From NCBI RefSeq assembly GCF_016907695.1, contig NZ_JAFBCK010000001.1, forward strand, positions 2,232,001 to 2,296,000: DNA of 64,000 bases. The letters are read 5' to 3'. How positions within the stretch are numbered: the stretch's first letter is position 1; each line of letters starts with the position of its first letter. The DNA is from Actinokineospora baliensis (GTDB taxonomy: Bacteria; Actinomycetota; Actinomycetes; Mycobacteriales; Pseudonocardiaceae). Made by a program: the position numbers and the translations under genes. Shown in pieces: positions 1 through 7,907 of this stretch. Below the pieces are notes generated by a model that was not told the origin of the DNA, ran no database searches, and saw only the letters and a program-made list of their open reading frames with translations.

Positions 1-8
1 TCACTTCA

Positions 9-1247
9 TTAGCTCCACTGCTGCGGGGGCTGCTGTCCGGGGGGCTGCTGCCCGTAGCCACCCTGCGGCGGCTGCTGCCCGTAACCCTGCTGCGGCGGCG
101 GGAAGCCGGGCGGCGGGGTCTGCGGCGGCGGGCCGTACCCGGGCGGCGGGGGCGGCTGCTGGCCGTAGGGCTGACCGTAACCCTGCTGCGGTTGCTGCTG
201 CTGGGGCTGGCCGAAGGGCTGCTGCGGCTGGCCGAAACCACCGGGCGCACCGGGGCCGCCGGTGCCACCGCCGCCGCTGAGCGAGCTCAGCGGCGAGCTG
301 CCCAGCAGGTAGTCCTTGGTCTGCGGGAAGAACGCCAGCGCACCGGCACCCGCGATGATCAGGCCGAACACGAACGACGTGGTGATGCTGCCGCCGAAGG
401 TGAAGGTGATGCCGTTGAGCAGCGAGCCGAGGAGCACGACACCGCCACCGCCGACGACCAGGAAGTGCGCGATGTTCAGGTTCCGCTTCAGCGCCAGCAG
501 CACCGCGCCCGCGGCGGCCACGCCGCCACCGGCCAGCTGCAGCAACGAGAACAGCACGTTGATACCGCTCGGGCAGGCGATGCTGACCGCGAAGGCGCTG
601 TCGTTGTAGGCCGAGCACGCGCTGCTGACCGACGAGATGGTGGACGTCAGCGAGATGCCCATGATCAGCGTGATCACGCCGAGCAGCGCCACGACGCCGA
701 GCACGATCAGCGCGATCATGCCGGTGTTGGCGGGCTGGCCCGCGCGCGGCGCACCGCCGAGGCCGGGCTGCTGCGCGAAACCGCCCTGCTGCGGGTACCC
801 ACCGGGCTGCTGGCCGTAGCCGGGCTGCTGCTGGCCGAACCCGCCGGGCTGGCCGTACTGCTGCTGCGGCTGGCCGTAGGGCTGCCCGAACCCGCCGGGG
901 GGCGATGCGGTGTCGGCCGCGCTCGGCGGCGGGTTGTAGGGCGGGTTCTGCGGGACCGAGCCCGGCGGCACCATCTGGGTGGCGTCACCCTGGCCGGGGC
1001 GCACGACCTGCGTGCGGTCGACGCCGTCGTCCTCGCTGCCAGGGGGGTTCTGCCCCGGGCGGATGGCCTGCGTCCGCTCGACGCCGTCGGCGCCGGTGTT
1101 GTCACCGGGCGGCGGCGCGTAGTGCGGCTGCTGCGCCGGGTAGCCACCCGGCTGCTGGCCGTACGGCTGGTCCTGACCGGGTTGACCAGGCCACTGCTGG
1201 GGCTGACCGCCCTGCCATGGCTGGTTCGGCGGTTGGGGAGCACTCAT
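9..1247 (-). CDS. Gln/Pro/Gly-rich four-helix membrane protein
   Basis: 412 residues from the ATG at 1247; the in-frame GTG at 1259 sits directly on the purine-rich RBS and is less likely. Residues 1-175 are low-complexity Gln/Pro/Gly/Tyr. Four hydrophobic segments follow (about 177-200, 230-252, 259-282, 291-307), then a second Pro/Gln tail. The N-terminal part holds three copies of a Thr-Gln motif (VERTQAIRPG, VDRTQVVRPG, DATQMVPPG), which look like possible phospho-threonine sites. It lies where M. tuberculosis has the proline-rich antigen Pra beside cbs, but I cannot show homology. Function unknown; probably a cell-envelope protein. Confidence 0.75.
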   Translation of the reverse strand: MSAPQPPNQPWQGGQPQQWPGQPGQDQPYGQQPGGYPAQQPHYAPPPGDNTGADGVERTQAIRPGQNPPGSEDDGVDRTQVVRPGQGDATQMVPPGSVPQNPPYNPPPSAADTASPPGGFGQPYGQPQQQYGQPGGFGQQQPGYGQQPGGYPQQGGFAQQPGLGGAPRAGQPANTGMIALIVLGVVALLGVITLIMGISLTSTISSVSSACSAYNDSAFAVSIACPSGINVLFSLLQLAGGGVAAAGAVLLALKRNLNIAHFLVVGGGGVVLLGSLLNGITFTFGGSITTSFVFGLIIAGAGALAFFPQTKDYLLGSSPLSSLSGGGGTGGPGAPGGFGQPQQPFGQPQQQQPQQGYGQPYGQQPPPPPGYGPPPQTPPPGFPPPQQGYGQQPPQGGYGQQPPGQQPPQQWS

Positions 1248-1343
1248 CGGGTTTCCCACCCCTTTTGACCTGGTGTGTCAGCTGGCAACGCGGATAACAC
1301 TGCCGGTAACGCTATCTGATGCGCTATCCGGGTGTAGTTCGTG

Positions 1344-1382
1344 CCTCGCCGGGTGACCATGCGGCGTCACCGCCCGGCGAGG
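1344..1382 (-). terminator. Hairpin overlapping the 3' end of cbs
   Basis: CCTCGCCGGG pairs with CCCGGCGAGG around a loop that contains the cbs stop codon. No clear T-tract follows, as is usual for actinobacterial hairpin terminators. It would end transcripts of the upstream (minus-strand) cbs gene before the membrane protein gene at 9-1247. Confidence 0.5.
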
Positions 1383-2746
1383 AAGCCGAGGAGATCTTGC
1401 CTCGTGACCACCCCGGCGGGCTTGCCGTCAACGAGGACGAGCGCGCCATCGGCGTCGGTCAGCGCCTTCATGGCCATCGACACCTGCTCGCCTGCGCCGA
1501 TCGTGGGCAGCGGGCCGGACATGTGGCGGTCGAGCCGGTCGGCCAGGGCGGCCTTGCCGGTGAACAGGGCGTCGAGCAGGTCGCGCTCGTTGACCGCGCC
1601 GACGACCTCGGCCGCCATGACCGGCGGCTCGGCGTTGACCACCGGCATCTGGCTCACGCCGAACTCGCGCAGGATCGCCACGGCGTCGGCGACGGTCTCG
1701 GTCGGGTGGGCGTGCACGAAGTCCGGGATGGTGTTGCCCGACGCGCTCTTGCGCCGCAGCACGTCGCCGACCGTGGCGCCGGAGTGCTCCGGCGGCAGGA
1801 AGCCGTACTGCGCCATCCACGGGTCGTTGAAGACCTTCGACAGGTAGCCGCGGCCGCCGTCGGGCAGGAGCACCACGACGACGTCGTCCGGGCCGAGCTG
1901 CTTGGCCAACCGCAGCGCCGCGGCCGCCGCCATGCCGCAGGAACCGCCCACCAGGAGGCCCTCTTCGCGGGCGAGCCTGCGGGTGATCTCGAAGGACTCG
2001 GCGTCGGACACCGCGATGATCTCGTCGGCGACGGTGCGGTCGTAGGCCTCCGGCCAGAAGTCCTCGCCGACGCCCTCGACCAGGTACGGCCTGCCGGTGC
2101 CGCCCGAGTAGACCGAGCCCTCCGGGTCCGCGCCGATGACCTGGACCGCGCCGCCCGAGACGTCCTTGAGGTAGCGGCCGGTGCCGGAGATCGTGCCGCC
2201 GGTGCCGACGCCCGCCACGAAGTGCGTGATCTTGCCCGCGGTCTGCCGCCACAGCTCCGGGCCCGTGGAGTGGTAGTGGCTCGCCGGGTTCTGCGGGTTG
2301 GCGTACTGGTTGGGCTTCCACGCGCCCTCGATCTCGCGCACGAGCCGGTCGGAGACGTTGTAGTAGGAGTCCGGGTGCTCCGGTGCCACCGCGGTCGGGC
2401 ACACCACGACCTCGGCGCCGTAGGCCTTGAGGACGTTGCGCTTGTCCTCGCTGACCTTGTCCGGGCAGACGAAGACGCACTTGTAGCCCTTGCGCTGCGC
2501 CACGAGGGCCAGGCCGACGCCGGTGTTGCCCGACGTGGGCTCGACGATCGTGCCGCCGGGCCGCAGCTCGCCGGAGGCCTCGGCCGCCTCGATCATGCGC
2601 AGCGCGATCCGGTCCTTGACGCTGCCGCCCGGGTTGAAGTACTCGACCTTGGCCAGGACCGTCGGTGCCAGCCCTTCGGCCAGGGAGTTCAGCTTCACCA
2701 GCGGCGTGTCACCGACGAGATCGATGATGTGCTCGACGTACTCCAC
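1367..2746 (-). CDS. cbs: Cystathionine beta-synthase
   Basis: 459 residues. PLP enzyme condensing serine and homocysteine to cystathionine (reverse transsulfuration). The start is the GTG at 2746: GAAGGAG lies 6 nt upstream and the protein then begins VEYVEHIIDL, as in the family; a longer frame to 2818 is open but unlikely. The fold-type II PLP lysine is in GGSVKDRIAL (about K44), followed by EPTSGNTG. Two C-terminal CBS domains occupy about 335-455. Very close to M. tuberculosis Rv1077 by recall, and its neighbours (esterase, thiolase) match the Rv1074c-Rv1077 order. Divergent from the esterase gene. Confidence 0.95.
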   Translation of the reverse strand: MEYVEHIIDLVGDTPLVKLNSLAEGLAPTVLAKVEYFNPGGSVKDRIALRMIEAAEASGELRPGGTIVEPTSGNTGVGLALVAQRKGYKCVFVCPDKVSEDKRNVLKAYGAEVVVCPTAVAPEHPDSYYNVSDRLVREIEGAWKPNQYANPQNPASHYHSTGPELWRQTAGKITHFVAGVGTGGTISGTGRYLKDVSGGAVQVIGADPEGSVYSGGTGRPYLVEGVGEDFWPEAYDRTVADEIIAVSDAESFEITRRLAREEGLLVGGSCGMAAAAALRLAKQLGPDDVVVVLLPDGGRGYLSKVFNDPWMAQYGFLPPEHSGATVGDVLRRKSASGNTIPDFVHAHPTETVADAVAILREFGVSQMPVVNAEPPVMAAEVVGAVNERDLLDALFTGKAALADRLDRHMSGPLPTIGAGEQVSMAMKALTDADGALVLVDGKPAGVVTRQDLLGFLAGR

Positions 2747-2911
2747 CGAGGGCTCCTTCGTGGGGTCGCGTGTAGGGGTCGCGTCGTTGACCTGCTCCTG
2801 GAGCGTAGCCGGGGCCAAGGCGCGGCGAGGTGTTCGGCGCGTTTGGTAAGGAGGAGGTCCAAAGGGGCGATAGGTCTAGGACAGTCACCTTTGGTCGGAG
2901 GGGGGCAGGCG

Positions 2912-3724
2912 ATGTACTGGGTCCGTGGGCTCTGGGTGGCCGCGGTTGCGGCGGGATCCGTTGGCGGCCTGTCCGGCGCGGCCTACACCCTCTTGCAGTC
3001 GCAGTCCCGGCAGGCCCGCAGCGTCATCGGTGTCCCGCGCGACCTGCCGTTCAACGCCGATGGGGTGTACCTGCCCGATGGCTCCGGACCGGTCGTGGCC
3101 GCCGGTGGCCTCACCTTCGGCGTCTTCGGTGACTCGAGCGCGGCGGGCCTCGGTGCGGAGGCGCCGGACTGGTTGCCGGGTGTTCAACTCGCGCGTGGTC
3201 TTGCGGAGGAATCGGGTCGTCCGGTCCGGTTGACGACCTACGCGATCAGCGGCTCGCGCAGCTCCGACCTCGCGGGCCAGGTCGACCGCGCGCTGGTGGA
3301 CCCGCCTCGGGTCGCCCTGGTCATGGTCGGGGGCAACGACGTCACCGCTCGGCGCGGTGTCGCCGTGTGCGCCGAGTTGCTGGCCGAGCAGGTCCGGCGG
3401 CTGGTCGCGGCAGGCACGGCGGTCGTGGTGGGTACGTGCCCGGACCTCGGCTCGGTCCGCCCGATCCCGCAGCCGCTGCGGTCGCTTGCCGCGCGGTGGA
3501 GCCTGGCGCTCGGCCGGGCGCAGGCGCGTGCCCTGGTGGGCAGCGGCGCCTCGGTCGTTCCGCTGACGCTGCTGTCCCGGCACTTCGCGACCCGGCCGGA
3601 GGAGCTGTTCAGCACCGACCGGTTCCACCCCAACGGCGCGGGGTACGCGTTGGCGGCGGCAGTGATCCTCGCCCCACTGTGTTCGGCGGCCGGGGTGTGC
3701 GACAGTGCGGTGACTCCCGACTGA
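2912..3724 (+). CDS. Secreted/anchored SGNH (GDSL) hydrolase
   Basis: 270 residues, ATG at 2912 behind a GGAGGGGGG RBS. Residues 1-27 form an uncleaved-looking signal/TM segment. SGNH blocks: FGDSS (nucleophile Ser about 75), a Gly block, GGNDVT (block III) and DRFHPNGAGY (block V, catalytic Asp-His). Expected to be an extracytoplasmic esterase or acyl-hydrolase. Its place between cbs and a thiolase matches M. tuberculosis Rv1075c, a GDSL esterase. The substrate cannot be read from sequence. Confidence 0.85.
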   Translation: MYWVRGLWVAAVAAGSVGGLSGAAYTLLQSQSRQARSVIGVPRDLPFNADGVYLPDGSGPVVAAGGLTFGVFGDSSAAGLGAEAPDWLPGVQLARGLAEESGRPVRLTTYAISGSRSSDLAGQVDRALVDPPRVALVMVGGNDVTARRGVAVCAELLAEQVRRLVAAGTAVVVGTCPDLGSVRPIPQPLRSLAARWSLALGRAQARALVGSGASVVPLTLLSRHFATRPEELFSTDRFHPNGAGYALAAAVILAPLCSAAGVCDSAVTPD

Positions 3725-3812
3725 GCGGCGTGGCTCCACGGGTGGGTTACCGGCGGGTAGTTCGGCGTAGCCTCAGCGGTGTCGTGTTGGTGTCCACCGC
3801 GAAGGAGTACCC

Positions 3813-5033
3813 ATGCCCGAGGCAGTCATCGTCTCCGCCGTCCGCTCGCCGATCGGCCGCGCGGGCAAGGGGTCGCTGGTCGACATCCGGCCGGACGACC
3901 TCACCGCGCAGATGGTCCGCGCCGCCCTCGACCGGGTGCCCGCGCTCGACCCCGCCGACATCGACGACCTGATGCTCGGCTGCGGCCTGCCCGGCGGCGA
4001 ACAGGGCAACAACATGGGCCGGATCGTCTCGGTGCTGCTCGGCTACGACTCCCTGCCCGGCTGCACGGTGACCCGCTACTGCGCGTCCTCGCTGCAGACG
4101 ACCAGGATGGCGCTGCACGCGATCAAGGCTGGCGAGGGCGAGGTGTTCATCTCCGCGGGCGTGGAGGCGGTCTCCCGGTTCGCCAAGGGCAGTTCCGACT
4201 CGTGGCCGGACACGCACAACCCGATCTTCGCCGAGGCCGAGGCGCGCACCGCCGAGGTCGCCGAGTCCGGCGCGGGCGAGTGGCACGACCCGCGCACCGA
4301 CGGCCGCGTGCCCAACGCCTACATCGCGATGGGCCAGACCGCGGAGAACCTGGCGCTGGCCAAGGGCATCACCCGCGAGGAGATGGACCACTTCGGCGTC
4401 CGCTCGCAGAACCGCGCGGAGGAGGCGATCAAGTCGGGCTTCTGGGCCCGCGAGATCACCCCGGTGACCCTGCCAGACGGCCGCGTCGTCGACACCGACG
4501 ACGGTCCGCGCGCGGGCGTGACCTACGAGAAGACCGCCACCCTGCAGCCGGTGTTCCGCCCCGACGGCCGGGTCACCGCTGGCAACTGCTGCCCCCTCAA
4601 CGACGGCGCGGCGGCCCTGGTGATCATGTCCGACCGCAAGGCCGCCGAACTCGGCCTGACCCCGCTTGCCCGCATCGTCTCCACCGGCGTCTCCGGCCTG
4701 TCCCCGGAGGTCATGGGCCTCGGCCCGGTCGAGGCGTCCCGGCGGGCACTGGCCCGCGCGGGCCTGACCATCGCCGACATCGACCTGGTGGAGATCAACG
4801 AGGCCTTCGCCGCCCAGGTCATCCCCTCGGCCCGCGACCTCGGCGTCGACGAGGACCGCCTCAACGTCAACGGCGGCGCCATCGCCGTCGGCCACCCCTT
4901 CGGCATGACCGGCGCCCGCATCGCCACCACCCTGATCAACTCCCTCCAGTGGCACGACAAGCAACTCGGCCTGGAAACCATGTGCGTCGGCGGCGGCCAG
5001 GGCATGGCCATGGTCCTGGAGCGGCTGAGCTGA
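3813..5033 (+). CDS. Acetyl-CoA C-acyltransferase (thiolase)
   Basis: 406 residues, ATG at 3813 behind GAAGGAG. Thiolase catalytic residues are all visible: acyl-accepting Cys90 in RYCASSLQ, His361 in GHPFGMTG and the general-base Cys391 in CVGGGQG. It catalyses thiolytic cleavage of 3-ketoacyl-CoA, or the reverse condensation. It lies 88 nt downstream of the SGNH hydrolase, as fadA3 (Rv1074c) does in mycobacteria; fadA-type fatty acid oxidation is the likely role. Confidence 0.9.
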   Translation: MPEAVIVSAVRSPIGRAGKGSLVDIRPDDLTAQMVRAALDRVPALDPADIDDLMLGCGLPGGEQGNNMGRIVSVLLGYDSLPGCTVTRYCASSLQTTRMALHAIKAGEGEVFISAGVEAVSRFAKGSSDSWPDTHNPIFAEAEARTAEVAESGAGEWHDPRTDGRVPNAYIAMGQTAENLALAKGITREEMDHFGVRSQNRAEEAIKSGFWAREITPVTLPDGRVVDTDDGPRAGVTYEKTATLQPVFRPDGRVTAGNCCPLNDGAAALVIMSDRKAAELGLTPLARIVSTGVSGLSPEVMGLGPVEASRRALARAGLTIADIDLVEINEAFAAQVIPSARDLGVDEDRLNVNGGAIAVGHPFGMTGARIATTLINSLQWHDKQLGLETMCVGGGQGMAMVLERLS

Positions 5034-5127
5034 TTCGGGGCCGTGCCGAGCAGCCCCCGAATCAATCCTTCCAGGTCCGAGGGCTGCTCGGAGACCGGCG
5101 ATCTTGCGTGTGGATCCCGGGCGACGT

Positions 5128-5309
5128 TGTGGACAAACCCAAGGGAGGTCCGCCACCCGACCTGCTCGCCGCCCGCGGCAGGGGACCGAGCTGTCCACAG
5201 CCCGCCCGCCGAGCCGCCCGTTCTGCCCGCTTCCGCCGGTAGGCTCGGTTCGGGGGCTGCTCAGCGCGGTTTGATCTTGCTCCGAGGCGTGGTCGCCGAG
5301 TTGTCCACA
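5128..5309. promoter_or_regulatory. Cluster of three DnaA-box-like 9-mers
   Basis: TGTGGACAA (5128-5136, reverse of TTGTCCACA), CTGTCCACA (5191-5199) and TTGTCCACA (5301-5309). TTGTCCACA is the actinobacterial DnaA-box consensus. Two match exactly and one has a single mismatch, within 182 bp of non-coding DNA. No origin-like AT-rich element or dnaA/dnaN genes are nearby, so a DnaA-titrating or regulatory role is only an inference. Confidence 0.4.
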
Positions 5310-5405
5310 GCCCGTCCATCGAGCCGCCCGTTCTGCCCGCTTCCGCCGGTAGGTTCGGTTCGGGGGCTGCCTACTTCGGTTTGATCTTGCCCCGAGGCAT
5401 GTCCG
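5190..5405. repeat. Tandem direct repeat, 110-bp period, two copies
   Basis: Copies begin at 5190 and 5300 and are nearly identical (TGTCCACAGCCCG, then GAGCCGCCCGTTCTGCCCG, CTTCCGCCGGTAGG and GGTTTGATCTTG). The period is not a multiple of three and there is no supported ORF. The whole 5034-5490 gap between the thiolase and greA is otherwise empty of genes. Confidence 0.8.
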
Positions 5406-5490
5406 CCCCGTCCTCCCCAGGTCGCCGTTCGTGGCGCCGCCGCCCTGCGGGCAAGCCCTGCCGCTCGGCTCGAACGGCACCCGCGAACGC

Positions 5491-5528
5491 CGAACGGCCA
5501 CCCCCGCCAGCGCGGGGATGGCCGTTCG
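5491..5528 (-). terminator. greA terminator hairpin
   Basis: CGAACGGCCA and TGGCCGTTCG flank a CCCCCGC/GCGGGG stem: a long near-perfect inverted repeat starting 14 nt after the greA stop. The core superficially resembles a type I-E CRISPR repeat, but it is single and explained as a terminator. Confidence 0.65.
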
Positions 5529-5542
5529 AGTGGGTACCTGGG

Positions 5543-6031
5543 TCAGCCGCCGTAGGGGACGGCCTTGGTGAGGATGACCTTCTGGGTCTTGCCGTTGGGG
5601 AGCTCGTACTCGCGGGTCTCGCCCTCCTTGGCACCGAGCAGCGCGCGGCCGAGGGGGGACTCCGGGGAGTAGACCTCCAGCTCGCCCTCGCCGCCCTCCT
5701 CGCGGGTGGCCAGCAGGAAGACCTCTTCGTCGTCCTCGCCGTCGTAGCGGACGGTCAGGACCATGCCCGGCTCGGCGATGCCGTCGTTGGCCGGGGCCTC
5801 GCCGACCTTGGCGCCGCGCAGCAGCTCCTGCAGGTGGCGGATGCGGGCCTCTTGCTGGCCCTGCTCCTCGCGGGCCGCGTGGTAGCCGCCGTTCTCCTTG
5901 AGGTCACCCTCCTCGCGGCTGGTGTTGATCTTCTGCGCGATGACCGGGCGGTTCTCAATCAGCTCGTCGAGCTCGTGCTTGAGCCGGTTGTAGGCCTCCT
6001 GGGTCAACCAGGTCACCTGGGTGTCGCTCAC
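5543..6031 (-). CDS. greA: Transcription elongation factor GreA
   Basis: 162 residues. Stimulates RNA polymerase to cleave backtracked RNA. The GTG at 6031 is chosen because a GAGGAG RBS lies 9 nt upstream and the protein then starts [11 protein letters not shown], as in mycobacterial GreA; the frame is open to 6070. The N-terminal coiled coil contains the acidic tip region ([17 protein letters not shown]); the C-terminal FKBP-like domain includes SPLGRALLG. Synteny matches Rv1080c. Confidence 0.93.
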   Translation of the reverse strand: MSDTQVTWLTQEAYNRLKHELDELIENRPVIAQKINTSREEGDLKENGGYHAAREEQGQQEARIRHLQELLRGAKVGEAPANDGIAEPGMVLTVRYDGEDDEEVFLLATREEGGEGELEVYSPESPLGRALLGAKEGETREYELPNGKTQKVILTKAVPYGG

Positions 6032-6108
6032 GGTCACCAACTCCTCGTCGTACTCCGGGCCCGTGGTCACAGGCCGGCAGTCCAGGCCTCGTGGTGCGCC
6101 CGGAATGG

Positions 6109-6136
6109 AAAAAACACGGCCCTCCTAGGGGCCGTG
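6109..6136 (-). terminator. Intrinsic terminator in the greA upstream region
   Basis: On the minus strand CACGGCCC - six-base loop - GGGCCGTG is followed directly by TTTTTT. It is a classic rho-independent terminator, rare in such GC-rich DNA. It lies 77 nt past the DUF4307 stop and 78 nt before the greA start. It either ends the DUF4307 transcript or attenuates read-through/leader RNA into greA. Confidence 0.85.
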
Positions 6137-6212
6137 CAGGTCTACGAGCGTACCACGAACACACGTGCTATAACGCCGGATTTGTCCCCTTTGCCCCAAT
6201 TCTGGGTGTAGT

Positions 6213-6653
6213 TCACCCCGTTGGCGGCTGGGTTGTGGACAGGTAAGCGGGCACCTGGTACGAGCAGCCGAAAACGTCGGCCGTAACCGGTTCTGTGCTG
6301 CTCGCGACCACCGTCGTCATCCGGACGGACGCCTGACCCGGCGGCACGTAGACCTCTTTGCGGCCGCCTTCGGCGCCGTCGATGCCGCGCACCCGCACCA
6401 CGCACACCGCGGCCCGTTCCGGGGTGGATCGAGTCACCTCGAACGTCATTCGCATGCGGTTGCCGGGCTCCGGACTAAAAGCAGTCCGCTCTGCTTCTAT
6501 AGGCGCCGAACCCAGGTTGCGGTATCCGACGTAAGCCACCGCGGTGCCCACGACGAGGCCGAGGGTGACCAAAACGATCGCTGTCCGTCGCGACCGCGGC
6601 GCCTTTCGCGCGCCGTAACGGCCCTCTGGCGGTGTGCGACCGTCGGCGGTCAT
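6213..6653 (-). CDS. DUF4307 membrane protein
   Basis: 146 residues, ATG at 6653 with GGAGG 9 nt upstream. A basic N-terminus is followed by one TM helix (about 25-45) and an extracytoplasmic domain of about 100 residues. Matches the actinobacterial DUF4307 family; it lies between greA and mca as Rv1081c does in M. tuberculosis. Function unknown. Confidence 0.8.
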   Translation of the reverse strand: MTADGRTPPEGRYGARKAPRSRRTAIVLVTLGLVVGTAVAYVGYRNLGSAPIEAERTAFSPEPGNRMRMTFEVTRSTPERAAVCVVRVRGIDGAEGGRKEVYVPPGQASVRMTTVVASSTEPVTADVFGCSYQVPAYLSTTQPPTG

Positions 6654-6780
6654 AGCGGGGCCTCCTCACGCGGGCGTTCCAACCGGCGGGAACAATGGCC
6701 CCCGCGCGGCGCGTTGCGCTGTTCGGGTCGAGTATCCGCCGTGCGCGGGACCACGTACCAGGAGGGGGCCGAGGAGGACC

Positions 6781-7662
6781 ATGTCCGAGAAGCTGCGGTT
6801 GATGGCGGTGCACGCCCACCCCGACGACGAGTCGAGCAAGGGTGCGGCGACGATGGCCAAGTACGTCGCCGACGGGCACGAGGTCATGGTGGTCACCTGC
6901 ACCGGTGGGGAGCGCGGGGACATCCTCAACCCGGCGATGGACCGGCCCGAGGTGACCGCGGACATCGCGGGTGTGCGGCGGGCGGAGATGGCCAAGGCCG
7001 CCGAGATCCTGGGCGTCGAGCACCGCTGGCTCGGGTTCGTCGACTCCGGCCTGCCCGAGGGCGACCCGAAGCCGCCGCTGCCGGAGGGTTGCTTCGCGCT
7101 GGTGCCGCTGGAGGAGTCGGTGCCGCCGCTGGTCGCCGCGATCCGCGAGTTCCGCCCGCACGTCGTCATCACCTACGACGAGAACGGCGGCTACCCGCAC
7201 CCCGACCACATCCGCTGCCACGAGGTCTCCGTTGCAGCGTTCGACGCCGCGGGCGACCCGGAGCTGCACCCGTCGGCGGGCGAGCCGTGGCAGCCGCTGA
7301 AGCTGTACTACTCGCACGGCTTCAGCCGGGTCCGGATGGTCGCGATCCACGAGGCCCTGCTCGCGCGCGGCCTGGAGTCCCCGTACGGCGAGTGGCTGGA
7401 GAACTGGTCCGCCGACCGGGGCGACGTCGCCGACCGGGTCACCACCCGCGTCGAGTGCGCCGACTACTTCGAGGTCCGCGACGCCGCGCTGCTGGCGCAC
7501 GCCACCCAGATCGACCCCAACAGCCGCTGGTTCGCGGTGCCGCTGGACCTGCAGCGCGAGGTGTGGCCGGTCGAGGAGTACGAGCTGGTCCGCTCGCTGG
7601 TCGACAGCACCCTGCCCGAGGACGACCTCTTCTCCGGCATCCAGGAGAAGGTCGCGCTGTGA
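6781..7662 (+). CDS. mca: Mycothiol S-conjugate amidase
   Basis: 293 residues. Hydrolyses mycothiol S-conjugates to mercapturic acids and glucosaminyl-inositol (detoxification). ATG at 6781 behind GAGGAGG. LmbE/PIG-L zinc motif HAHPDDE at 11-17 (ligands His13, Asp16) and PHPDH at 139-143 (His143). It is full length for Mca and is followed by the Rv1083-like gene, both as in mycobacteria; MshB is less likely given synteny. Implies the organism makes mycothiol. Confidence 0.93.
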   Translation: MSEKLRLMAVHAHPDDESSKGAATMAKYVADGHEVMVVTCTGGERGDILNPAMDRPEVTADIAGVRRAEMAKAAEILGVEHRWLGFVDSGLPEGDPKPPLPEGCFALVPLEESVPPLVAAIREFRPHVVITYDENGGYPHPDHIRCHEVSVAAFDAAGDPELHPSAGEPWQPLKLYYSHGFSRVRMVAIHEALLARGLESPYGEWLENWSADRGDVADRVTTRVECADYFEVRDAALLAHATQIDPNSRWFAVPLDLQREVWPVEEYELVRSLVDSTLPEDDLFSGIQEKVAL

Positions 7663-7907
7663 TCCCCGGCCCCGAGTTCCCGGTCACCTTCGCCCAGGTG
7701 CAGACCCAGCCGCCCAAGCCTGCCGACCCCGGCGGCCAGGGGGAGGACTTCGGCAAGTCCTCCCCGCTCGGCTTCCTGATCCTGGTGCTGTTCTTCGTGG
7801 CGGTGGCCTTCCTGGTCCGCTCGATGACCAAGCACCTCAAGCGGCTCCCGGCGTCGTTCGACGAGCCCGCCGCCGAAGAACCACCGGCCAAGCCGACCGC
7901 GTCATAG
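7659..7907 (+). CDS. Small single-pass membrane protein coupled to mca
   Basis: 82 residues. The GTG start overlaps the mca stop (GTGA), so it is translationally coupled. One TM segment ([16 protein letters not shown], about 38-53) follows a Pro/Gly-rich N-terminus; the C-terminal tail is basic then acidic. Positional counterpart of M. tuberculosis Rv1083. Function unknown. Confidence 0.8.
   Translation: MIPGPEFPVTFAQVQTQPPKPADPGGQGEDFGKSSPLGFLILVLFFVAVAFLVRSMTKHLKRLPASFDEPAAEEPPAKPTAS

Noticed and set aside
1319..2911. Long plus-strand open frame across cbs continuing into the esterase
   Set aside because: Arg/Val/Asp-rich shadow of cbs on the other strand; the real esterase starts at 2912 with RBS and signal peptide.
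2747..2911. Riboswitch (SAM-type) upstream of cbs
   Set aside because: No conserved core recognised; the spacer is short and shared with a divergent gene.
5498..5528. GCGGGGATGGCCGTTCG, also CRISPR-repeat-like
   Set aside because: It is one arm of a long inverted repeat directly after the greA stop, so a terminator.
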